DNA of 45,656 nt. It comes from a virus. Position 1 is the stretch's first letter. Each line of letters starts with the position of its first letter. The notes beneath the pieces are model-generated. The model was not told the DNA's origin. It was given only the letters and a program-made list of their open reading frames with translations, and did no database searches. Position numbers and translations under genes: made by a program. The stretch spans positions 1 through 45,656 of IMG/VR virus record IMGVR_UViG_3300042335_000661. One strand, 5' to 3'. Positions 16,462 to 23,216 of this stretch are shown piece after piece.

Positions 16462-16854
16462 TCAAGCAGCTGGCAACTCCGGACTCGTCATGGGAAGCAT
16501 CGGAGGAACCGGATCCGGCTCAGGCGGAACCGGAGGCGCAGGCTCCACCCACGGCAGCGGCGGAGCGATGATCGGAGGGTTGATCTGGTCGTTGATCTGC
16601 TGCGTCACGTTCGCTTCGATGGCCGCTTGATTGACTCCATTGGCGAAGCACCAGCCGAGGACTTGATCCTGCGTGAGGTCGGGATACGGCGTGAACGAAC
16701 CAGACGGCGGAGCGAACGAGCATGAGCCGTAGCAAGTTCCGCTGAACGATTCCTGCGAGCCGTTGCAACGCCAATCGGCGGTGATGACGACATCGGTGAG
16801 AGTGCCTTCGACTTTGCGGACGAGAAGGCGTTCGATGATCCAGAGGATGGTCAT
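16462..16854 (-). CDS. conserved tail-fibre-associated phage protein (DUF7936-like)
   Basis: A 130-aa protein from ATG 16854, 4 bp downstream of the fibre gene. The pattern W-x-IER...EGTLTDVVITADWRCNG, then GTCYGSCSF, PYPDLTQDQVLGWCFANGV and a QINDQINPPI motif is a widespread phage domain usually next to fibre genes; I recall it as DUF7936 but cannot verify the number. It has four Cys in the first 70 residues and a Pro-rich C-terminus. Possibly a virion component. Confidence 0.7.
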   Translation of the reverse strand: MTILWIIERLLVRKVEGTLTDVVITADWRCNGSQESFSGTCYGSCSFAPPSGSFTPYPDLTQDQVLGWCFANGVNQAAIEANVTQQINDQINPPIIAPPLPWVEPAPPVPPEPDPVPPMLPMTSPELPAA

Positions 16855-16858
16855 ATTA

Positions 16859-18010
16859 TTAGGCGAGAGTGATGTTGGCGACTCGGGTTGTGCCATCAGA
16901 TCCGCGATAGCTAAAGCGGAGGTTTGTGTTGCTGGTAGCGTTGACTGTTAGCATACCATTTGTTCCAAGAGTTGCGGGAGTAGCGGACGATTGCAGAATT
17001 AAATTCCCACTCGCATCGATCCTAGCTCGTTCTGTGCCGTTGGTCAGAAACGTCATCGCGGCGTTGGAAGATTGGTTAAATTCAACCGTTCCGCTGTTGC
17101 CGTTCTTTTGGATAAAAAAGTAATCACCGCTGCTGAAATCAGCTCCGTCAGCATCAAGCCAAACCTGAGCAACTCGGTTGGCAGCAGTTGCACTTGAGAT
17201 TGATCGGAAACCGCCTCCTGCATTGTTTGCCGCAGTTGCATCGCCTGATCTAAATAGGCTGACAATGTTATCGCCTGCTGGCGCAACCACTTCCAGCTTA
17301 TACGAAGGACTCGCCCCCACGCCCAGCCCCGTGGAGTTCAGGCGCATGGCTTCGGAGCTGTTGATAATCCAGCTCAAATTCTCAGACGCAGGATTTCCCA
17401 TTCCACAGTTCTGATACCAGAAACCGTACATTGGAACAGTCGAAGAGAATCCGGTTGAAACAGGAGTTTGAATGTAAGCTGAAGCAACTGGAGCAGTAGG
17501 ATCAGTGGTCCTAAGAAACAACGCACCAGCACCGGCGGTTCCACGAACATCAAGCGGAAGAATTGGAGTCGCCGTGCCAATGCCGACACCGGTAGTGGTC
17601 GTAGTAAGACGAGTCGTCCGCACCGTCAGATCGCCGCTGATGGTGGCGGAGCCATCAATGTCCAGCTTGTTTAACGCGTCATCCCAAAGAAACTTGGAAT
17701 CGCCTGCTAGCACTCCGTTGTTGTTGTAAATAACCTCATGATTCGCCCCCGCACCACCCGGAGCCGGCGGAGCAAACAGAAACTTCATCAACTGGTTGGT
17801 GATAATCGACTCGATGTCGCTCTCAGGTTGGCGAACGATCAGGTAGAACTCGTCCCACAGCTGTTGCGTGGTCAGGTTCGGGTTAAGCGGCGTGCCGACG
17901 TTTGCGTTGGCAAGCGCGGCGGCCATTGTTGACCGAACCTCGGACAACGAGTTGAGGTTCAGCACCTGCTGAGCATCAGTCAGGAGGGTTTGAATTGCGG
18001 GGGTAGCCAT
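16859..18010 (-). CDS. second tail fibre / host-recognition protein
   Basis: A 383-aa protein. The N-terminal ~100 residues are helical. From ~105 on there are fibre-type repeats: GVGIGTATPILPLDVRG, AMRLNSTGLGVGASPSYKL and RARIDASGNLIL, all typical of phage tail-fibre shafts. It lies in the capsid/lysis unit, far from the main tail locus, 3 bp downstream of the 18014-18421 gene. It may be a head fibre or a separate receptor-binding fibre. No chaperone is seen. Confidence 0.65.
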   Translation of the reverse strand: MATPAIQTLLTDAQQVLNLNSLSEVRSTMAAALANANVGTPLNPNLTTQQLWDEFYLIVRQPESDIESIITNQLMKFLFAPPAPGGAGANHEVIYNNNGVLAGDSKFLWDDALNKLDIDGSATISGDLTVRTTRLTTTTTGVGIGTATPILPLDVRGTAGAGALFLRTTDPTAPVASAYIQTPVSTGFSSTVPMYGFWYQNCGMGNPASENLSWIINSSEAMRLNSTGLGVGASPSYKLEVVAPAGDNIVSLFRSGDATAANNAGGGFRSISSATAANRVAQVWLDADGADFSSGDYFFIQKNGNSGTVEFNQSSNAAMTFLTNGTERARIDASGNLILQSSATPATLGTNGMLTVNATSNTNLRFSYRGSDGTTRVANITLA

Positions 18011-18013
18011 AGG

Positions 18014-18421
18014 TCAGACAAATTCAGCGAACGTGTAGGAGGGGGTTCCGGTGGCAGTAGCGACACTGATCGCGCCAGTGTAGCCGTCAAAAGTCAGGTG
18101 TGATGCTTGGGCGCCAGCGGTTGCGGCGCTCAGCAAAGTGTAGTGGTAGTCAGCCGTTGTGCATCCAGTTCCAAATTTTAGGTGGAGATGCTCGGTAGTC
18201 TTCTGATTCTGGATCACAAACCGGCGGCGACTGGGGTTAGCAGCGGCCGTAGCCGTTGCAGTCAGGAGCCCGCCTGGGCTGGTTGTGCTGAGGGTAGCAC
18301 CTGGCGAAGCGGCCTGAATCTGCTGAAGCAGAGTCAGCAGCATTGTCTGCTGCAATCCGGGCTCCATGCAGTCGAAACAGCCACCGAGATCAGCCAGCTG
18401 TTGAGGCGTCAATGCAGGCAT
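18014..18421 (-). CDS. putative head decoration or fibre-base protein
   Basis: A 135-aa protein from ATG 18421, adjacent to the upstream stop. The N-terminus carries LADLGGCFDCMEPGLQQ. The C-terminal ~70 residues are beta-rich (RRRFVIQNQKTTEHLHLKFG, then HYTLLSAAT and YTGAISVATA), reminiscent of small receptor or decoration domains on phage heads. Two genes downstream of the capsid, a decoration role is plausible but unproven. Confidence 0.5.
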   Translation of the reverse strand: MPALTPQQLADLGGCFDCMEPGLQQTMLLTLLQQIQAASPGATLSTTSPGGLLTATATAAANPSRRRFVIQNQKTTEHLHLKFGTGCTTADYHYTLLSAATAGAQASHLTFDGYTGAISVATATGTPSYTFAEFV

Positions 18422-18422
18422 A

Positions 18423-18686
18423 TCAGGCTTCCTCCTCCATGCCTTCCATCTCCATCTCGGGGCCTTCAGCCTCTTCCATCTCCATTTCGCCACCGCCCAG
18501 GGTGACGCCGTCGAACGCAACGATCTCAACCGTGCCGTTCGGGGTTATGCGCCAATCGACCATGGCGGAGCCGGATTCGCCCTCGAGCTTCATTCCCTCA
18601 GGGGGCATGAACTCAACGGTTTCAACCTCGGCGCCCATGCGATTCATGGCGTCCATCTTCCGCTTCCGCATCATTTTGCCGTACAT
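18423..18686 (-). CDS. small acidic Met/Glu-rich protein next to capsid
   Basis: An 87-aa protein from ATG 18686, with a good Shine-Dalgarno (AAGGAAAGG, about 8 bp upstream). It starts basic (MYGKMMRKRKMDAMNRMG), has a short beta-rich core and ends in a run of Glu and Met (EMEMEEAEGPEMEMEGMEEE). I do not recognise a family. It lies just after the capsid terminator. A capsid-assembly or decoration role is possible. Confidence 0.55.
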   Translation of the reverse strand: MYGKMMRKRKMDAMNRMGAEVETVEFMPPEGMKLEGESGSAMVDWRITPNGTVEIVAFDGVTLGGGEMEMEEAEGPEMEMEGMEEEA

Positions 18687-18753
18687 CGTAAAATCCTTTC
18701 CTTGGTGAGAGGCTGCCAGCATCCCGGACGCTCCGGGCGGCTGCCAGCACCTC

Positions 18754-18782
18754 AAAAGGGGACCCTCCCGAAGGAGAGTCCC
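18754..18782 (-). terminator. leftward terminator after the capsid gene
   Basis: Read leftward, stem GGGACTCTCC (18782-18773), loop TTCG, stem GGAGGGTCCC (18768-18759) with one mismatch, then CTTTT. It lies 14 bp after the capsid stop. It probably attenuates transcription so that capsid mRNA exceeds the downstream genes. Confidence 0.7.
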
Positions 18783-18796
18783 TGTTGATTGATTGG

Positions 18797-20416
18797 TTAG
18801 ATCGAGAACTCCAACGTAACGTTGGTGCAAGGCACAACCTCGGTGGTCGTACCGAACGCGCTGCTAGCCAGCTGGATGACGTTGCCAGAGACAACGCTCC
18901 AAGTACCAGCAGCGGAGCCGAACTCGGTATCCCAGACAGTCTGCAAGTCGGCAACAAGAGCAGCCACGTTGGCGGCGTTGATAGCCGCGCTGGTGATGTA
19001 GTTGTCGTTGCACAGGATGCTCGTATTCGCGTTCAACACGAAGTTCGTTCCACCGGTGACCGGAGTCGCCGTGAACTGAATCGTCGGATTGCAGACGGCG
19101 TTCGCGGAGTTGTAGTTCTGGGCAGGATCGCCCGGATCAGCAGCGCAGCCAGCGATAATCACAGGGCAGGTACCATTGACCTTGTGGAAGATCGCTTCAA
19201 GCCATTCCGGATGCTCAGGCTTCACGGCCAACTGGAAGTCAGCGATGAACTTGCCCTTGTTTCCACGGCTGTTGTCGATCGGTCGGCCGGAGCAGTCCGC
19301 GCCCAAGTCGTTGGTCGCGAACTTCCAACGCCCACCGTAATCCCGAACCATAAACGGCATATTCGGGTTCACGGCCTCGGGGCGGAACGGCAACACACGC
19401 AGAGCGCGAGGGTTGTTGATGTAGCTGACCTGGTACTGAGCCCGATCGTAATCACCGTTGAATTCAGAGCGGATGCCTTCGCTCGCGGCCACGTTCTTGT
19501 ACGGCAGGACCAAGGTGTAGTTGCCCGGGGTCGACGTCGCGTTGAAGCGCAACGGGAACTGGAGCACCTTCACCATGAAGTCGCCGACGAAGCCCATGAA
19601 GCCGAACTTGTAGAACTCCTTGGCAGCGGGAGCGAACTCACCGAAGCGCCAAGAGTCAGTCAGCTGGCTGTTGGACTTGGCGAGATAACGGAAGGTTTCC
19701 TTGTCGGTGTGCAGCTGGAGGCTGTCGTAACCTTCCTTACCGGCCTGGATAGCACCCAGGAAGTACTGGCGGGTCACGCGACTACGGAGAATGTCCGGAG
19801 TCAACAAGCCCAAGCTAGCAGCCGTAACGGCCGCGCTGGCGCTGTCGAGAACGCGCAGGGTGGTGTAACCAGCGCCAACCCAGGAGAACGAAATCGCCGG
19901 GAGACCAGCCTTACAAGCAAAAGCGCCGCCGCTGATGCCGCTAGGGGTGTAACCAGACAATTCCATCGCCTTGCGCTGGAGGTAGTAGGTGGTGATCCAG
20001 TTCGTCGCAGGGCGAAGAACGTCGTCGATGATCTGACGGAAGTGCTCCTTGGCCTTCGTCTTCGTCATGATCTGGTCGAAGCACAGGATGTCAGAACCCC
20101 ACGCCTGCTTTTCAAGCGAGTAGGTGCTACGGGTGTAGCCCCAACCGATCTTGTTTTCAGACGGGTCACACGGCTGACCAACGCAACTGTCGCCAGTCGA
20201 GTTTTCCCAGGCGCCAGTCACGTTCGGGAACACGCTGTTGAAGCGGTCGAAACGATGGGTGGTGCCGGAGTACGCGTCGAACGATCCGGTGTTGTAGTAT
20301 CCGATCAATCCGTCAAACGGACGGACATCTTTGAGAACTTCCTTGTCATACACAGGTTCCTGCGAGACGAGGAAGGAAGCGAACTGCTTACAGCTGATTA
20401 CATTTCCTGTTGCCAT
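18797..20416 (-). CDS. major capsid protein
   Basis: A 539-aa protein from ATG 20416 with a clear Shine-Dalgarno (GGTAGGAG, about 8 bp upstream). The body (residues ~1-390) has the mixed alpha/beta make-up of an HK97-type coat protein (FDRFNSVFPNVTGAW, DQIMTKTKAKEHFRQII, LQLHTDKETFRYLA). A C-terminal ~130-residue Thr/Asn/Cys-rich region (CPVIIAGC, then NPTIQFTATPVTGG) looks like an added surface domain. It has its own terminator, consistent with high expression. The call rests on size, context and strong signals; no diagnostic motif exists. Confidence 0.72.
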   Translation of the reverse strand: MATGNVISCKQFASFLVSQEPVYDKEVLKDVRPFDGLIGYYNTGSFDAYSGTTHRFDRFNSVFPNVTGAWENSTGDSCVGQPCDPSENKIGWGYTRSTYSLEKQAWGSDILCFDQIMTKTKAKEHFRQIIDDVLRPATNWITTYYLQRKAMELSGYTPSGISGGAFACKAGLPAISFSWVGAGYTTLRVLDSASAAVTAASLGLLTPDILRSRVTRQYFLGAIQAGKEGYDSLQLHTDKETFRYLAKSNSQLTDSWRFGEFAPAAKEFYKFGFMGFVGDFMVKVLQFPLRFNATSTPGNYTLVLPYKNVAASEGIRSEFNGDYDRAQYQVSYINNPRALRVLPFRPEAVNPNMPFMVRDYGGRWKFATNDLGADCSGRPIDNSRGNKGKFIADFQLAVKPEHPEWLEAIFHKVNGTCPVIIAGCAADPGDPAQNYNSANAVCNPTIQFTATPVTGGTNFVLNANTSILCNDNYITSAAINAANVAALVADLQTVWDTEFGSAAGTWSVVSGNVIQLASSAFGTTTEVVPCTNVTLEFSI

Positions 20417-20627
20417 ATTGGCTCTCCTACCCCGGAGGTTTTCTTCACCTACCCCTCCGAGACAACGAGGCAGATTGCAGGTCTGTTAAGACCATCAATC
20501 CAACCTCGGTGGCGAGCCCGAGCCGTGGAACCGGCGAATGCCCTTCGGCACTCTTGGCCAACTGGATTAACGCGCCCAGTTCGCGCTTGGTTGACGAAAC
20601 CAAGCTATGCGTCGTGGCGGAATCCTG
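20417..20627. promoter_or_regulatory. 210-bp leader between the RHH regulator and the capsid gene
   Basis: This gap holds no convincing gene. It should contain the capsid promoter and leader for leftward transcription. Visible structures are a perfect 7-bp hairpin CTTGGTT/AACCAAG with a 5-nt loop (20586-20604), a 5-bp palindrome GGTCT-N4-AGACC (20480-20493) and a short CTCC/GGAG pairing that would include the capsid Shine-Dalgarno. No good -10/-35 pair was found by eye. Confidence 0.45.
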
Positions 20628-20819
20628 CTAGCGCGACTTCCGAGTGTCAACGGGTTTCTTGATCACCTCTGGAAAATCGTCTTCGCCCCGCAGGACATGG
20701 TCCTCAATCGCGATGATCAACACCGCCGTTTTCGTGCGCCGGGATCGAATCGCCTCATCTTCCAGCATCTGGGCGACCTCAATCGGCAGCCGGTAGCTCA
20801 CTCGAATTGTGTTACTCAT
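20628..20819 (-). CDS. ribbon-helix-helix (CopG/Arc-type) transcription regulator
   Basis: A 63-aa protein from ATG 20819. Residues 2-45 fit a ribbon-helix-helix fold: a strand NTIRVSYRLP, helix EVAQMLEDEAIRSRR, then T-KTAVLIIAIEDHVL. The C-terminus is basic. Such dimers bind short palindromes, often in their own promoter. A near-perfect palindrome lies 22-37 bp upstream, between this gene and the divergent helicase gene, so it probably controls itself and the replication unit. Confidence 0.75.
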   Translation of the reverse strand: MSNTIRVSYRLPIEVAQMLEDEAIRSRRTKTAVLIIAIEDHVLRGEDDFPEVIKKPVDTRKSR

Positions 20820-20840
20820 GCCGGCGAGTGTGCAGCTTGT

Positions 20841-20856
20841 GCTTGACACGTCAAGC
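20841..20856. promoter_or_regulatory. palindromic operator with TTGACA -35-like core between divergent genes
   Basis: Perfect 7-bp arms GCTTGAC / GTCAAGC are separated by AC. The arms contain TTGACA reading rightward and TTGACG reading leftward, resembling -35 boxes of divergent promoters; no good -10 is seen for either. Likely binding site of the adjacent RHH protein. Confidence 0.6.
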
Positions 20857-20938
20857 CGCAGAACGCAGCCTACGGCTCACGATGGGCCGTCACTCCGGCC
20901 GATCATACCGAAATCCGTTTCGGGATCATCCCAATCTC

Positions 20939-22321
20939 ATGGAACTGCGCCCCTACCAAAACCAGCTGTCTAACGACATCCGATCCGCGTTCGCGTCCGG
21001 CGCCAAGCGCCCGATCGCCGTCAGCCCCACTGGATCCGGCAAGACGGTGCTCTTCTCGTACATCACCCAGCAGGTCCTGAAGCGCGGGACCCGGGTGATC
21101 GTCGTCGCGCACCGGAAAGAAATCCTCGAGCAGATCAGTGCAACGCTGAAGCGCGTCGGCGTACCGCATGGATTCATCCAGTCGGGCAAATTCATGGCTC
21201 AACAATCTGCCATGGTCGCCTCGATTCAGACCCTTGCGCGCCGGCTGGATACGGTCACTCCTCCAGACCTCGTTATCATCGACGAAGCGCACCACTCGGT
21301 TTCCAAGTCCTACGTCCAGATGTTCGCTGCATGGCCAAACGCCAAGTTCATCGGCGTCACCGCGACCCCTGAGCGCCTCGATGGCAAGGGCCTTGGCGTC
21401 ATGTTCGACCGCATGGTCATGGGGCCGTCAGTCCAGTGGCTCATCGACAACGGATTCCTGGCCCGCCCGGTGTACTACGCTCCTCGCGAAACCGTCGATC
21501 TCAGTCAGGTCCACACGATCGCCGGCGACTTCGACCGATCCGAAGCCGAGGAAGTCGTGAACACTCCGCGCATCACTGGCGATGCCGTGACCCATTACGT
21601 CCGGTTCTGCAATCGTCAGCGGGCCGTGGCGTTCTGCATCTCGGTGGCGCACGCGCAGCAGGTTGCCGATACGTTCAACTCCTGCGGAATCCCGGCTGCT
21701 AGCATCGACGGGACGCTCGAACCCGAGGTCCGCAAGCGGCGCGTCGATGACCTGACAGCTGGTAAAATCCTTGTCCTGACCTCCTGCGAACTTATCTCCG
21801 AGGGGTTTGATCTCCCAACCGTCAACGCGGCGATCCTACTCCGGCCCACGCAGTCGTTGTCCATGCACCTGCAACAGGTAGGACGCGCTCTCCGGCCGTA
21901 CCCAGGCAAGACTCACGCCGTGATCCTCGATCACGTAGGGAACTGCCTGCGTCACGGTCTGGCCGAGCAGGAGCGCGAGTGGGACCTCGAAGGGCGCGAG
22001 AAACGCAAGGCCAAGTCCCGCCCGGTCGAAACCAAGCAGTGCTCGAAGTGCTTCGCGATCTTCGCCGGCACCGCCTGCCCGCAGTGCGGATCCGCACGTG
22101 AGATCGCTCCTCGGGAGATCGAAGAGGTCGATGGCGAACTCCAGCGCCTGTCCATCGAGGACATCCAAAAGAAACGAGATGAACGCCGCGAGGAAGGAAA
22201 GTGTAAAACCTTGGACGATTTTCGTTCCCTCGCAGCGAAACGTGGCTACAAACCGGGATGGGCATACTTCCGCTGGAAAGCTCGCTCGCGGAAGACCAGT
22301 CTCATCACCTCCATCCTGTAA
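20939..22321 (+). CDS. superfamily 2 DEAD/DEAH-type helicase
   Basis: A 460-aa protein from ATG 20939 (MELRPYQNQL, the usual Q-motif start; ATG 20882 would add 19 residues). Motif I SPTGSGKT (residues ~28-35), motif II DEAH (~114-117), motif III VTATP, and motif VI QQVGRALRP near 21.88 kb show a SSL2/RecQ-like SF2 enzyme. A C-terminal CxxC...CPxC zinc knuckle lies at ~367-388, then a basic tail. It probably unwinds DNA for replication or recombination together with the adjacent nuclease. First gene of the rightward replication unit. Confidence 0.88.
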   Translation: MELRPYQNQLSNDIRSAFASGAKRPIAVSPTGSGKTVLFSYITQQVLKRGTRVIVVAHRKEILEQISATLKRVGVPHGFIQSGKFMAQQSAMVASIQTLARRLDTVTPPDLVIIDEAHHSVSKSYVQMFAAWPNAKFIGVTATPERLDGKGLGVMFDRMVMGPSVQWLIDNGFLARPVYYAPRETVDLSQVHTIAGDFDRSEAEEVVNTPRITGDAVTHYVRFCNRQRAVAFCISVAHAQQVADTFNSCGIPAASIDGTLEPEVRKRRVDDLTAGKILVLTSCELISEGFDLPTVNAAILLRPTQSLSMHLQQVGRALRPYPGKTHAVILDHVGNCLRHGLAEQEREWDLEGREKRKAKSRPVETKQCSKCFAIFAGTACPQCGSAREIAPREIEEVDGELQRLSIEDIQKKRDERREEGKCKTLDDFRSLAAKRGYKPGWAYFRWKARSRKTSLITSIL

Positions 22322-22323
22322 CC

Positions 22324-22695
22324 ATGACTGAATCCGAACTCCAAGCCCTCATACTCAGGGCGGCCGGCTCCAAACCGCACGTCCGAGTCTTCCGTAACCA
22401 AGTGGGCGAGGGATACGTTGGCAAGGCCCTGCGCGATCCCGAAGGCGTCTTCCTGACCGATGCCCGCCACGTCCGCATGGGATTATTCCCGGGCTCTGGT
22501 GACCTGATCGGCTGGCGCACGGTTACAGTCACGCCCGACATGGTCGGCAAACCCATCGCCCAGTTTCTCTCCATTGAAGTCAAGACCCCCACCGGTAAAG
22601 TCCGGCCCGATCAATCCAACTGGCTTGAGCAGGTCAACCTTTCCGGCGGTCTCGCCATCATTGCACGATACGTTAGCGATACAGACAACCTGTGA
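22324..22695 (+). CDS. VRR-NUC family nuclease
   Basis: A 123-aa protein starting 2 bp after the helicase stop. The pattern FRNQVGEG, then LFPGSGDLIGW and FLSIEVKTPTGKVRPDQ followed by GGLAIIARY is the VRR-NUC (PD-(D/E)XK) fold, with catalytic D in GSGDLIG and E-x-K in SIEVKTP. Stand-alone phage VRR-NUC proteins act as structure-specific or Holliday-junction nucleases. Its stop overlaps the next GTG start. Confidence 0.85.
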   Translation: MTESELQALILRAAGSKPHVRVFRNQVGEGYVGKALRDPEGVFLTDARHVRMGLFPGSGDLIGWRTVTVTPDMVGKPIAQFLSIEVKTPTGKVRPDQSNWLEQVNLSGGLAIIARYVSDTDNL

Positions 22696-22850
22696 CAACA
22701 ACCCAAACAGCCCCCGAAAACCTCTCAGAGGAAGCCAAGTACCGTTTCTACGAACGCCTCGGAATCCTGTGTGGCAACGCGGTAGCAACACCTGAACAAC
22801 TCCGGATCGCGCAGCTGGAAGCGGTCGAGTACGATATGAATCACGACTGA
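22692..22850 (+). CDS. 52-aa phage protein, GTG start
   Basis: GTG 22692 overlaps the VRR-NUC stop (GTGA). The frame reads MTTTQTAPENLSEEAKYRFY, then ERLGILCGNAVATPEQLRIA and ends EYDMNHD. The helical YxRLxIL....ATPEQxxIAxxEA pattern is seen in small proteins of other phage replication operons. Function unknown. Confidence 0.65.
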   Translation: MTTTQTAPENLSEEAKYRFYERLGILCGNAVATPEQLRIAQLEAVEYDMNHD

Positions 22851-22940
22851 AAGTGTCCCCTCTTTTGACTGCAAGTTAATGTACCCATTTCCGTGCAGTT
22901 GAAAGTGTCCCCTCTTTTCGTTCAAAGTGCCCCCTCTTTT
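22850..22940 (+). repeat. three copies of a 17-bp repeat between small genes
   Basis: AAAGTGTCCCCTCTTTT occurs at 22850-22866 and 22902-22918, and with one change (AAAGTGCCCCCTCTTTT) at 22924-22940, with spacings of 52 and 22 bp. Each copy can fold weakly through AAAG/CTTT and ends in a T-run, so it could act as an RNA element, weak terminator or protein-binding iteron. The first overlaps the upstream stop; the last ends 4 bp before the next ATG. Confidence 0.85.
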
Positions 22941-22944
22941 TCCT

Positions 22945-23193
22945 ATGACCCGTGATCAAATCGCAGACATCAATCCGGACCTCGTTGTCATGGACGGCTT
23001 CGACGACTGCATCCTTGGGATCGGAACTCGATTCGGCAGTGAGCAATTCGTGATCTACGACTACGACAAAGTCATCGCTCAGCTGGAATCTTACGGCATG
23101 ACCTACGAAGAAGCCGTCGAATACCACGAATTCAACCAACTCGGCGCCTATGTGGGAGACCACACGCCAGCCTTTATGACAACCTCTCTCTAA
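22945..23193 (+). CDS. conserved small phage protein
   Basis: An 82-aa acidic protein from ATG 22945. The pattern DLVVMDGFDDCILGIGTRFG, VIYDYDKVIAQL, YGMTYEEAVEYHEFN and LGAYVGDHTPAF belongs to a widespread small phage protein of unknown function, typically in replication regions. It follows the third 17-bp repeat. Confidence 0.8.
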   Translation: MTRDQIADINPDLVVMDGFDDCILGIGTRFGSEQFVIYDYDKVIAQLESYGMTYEEAVEYHEFNQLGAYVGDHTPAFMTTSL

Positions 23194-23216
23194 CTCACCT
23201 CTCAGCAACTACAAGC

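Noticed and set aside
18785-20662. A 625-codon rightward open frame opposite the capsid gene
   Set aside because: It mirrors the capsid gene, has no family-like pattern and no start signal. Long antisense frames arise from the GC-ended codons of the real gene.
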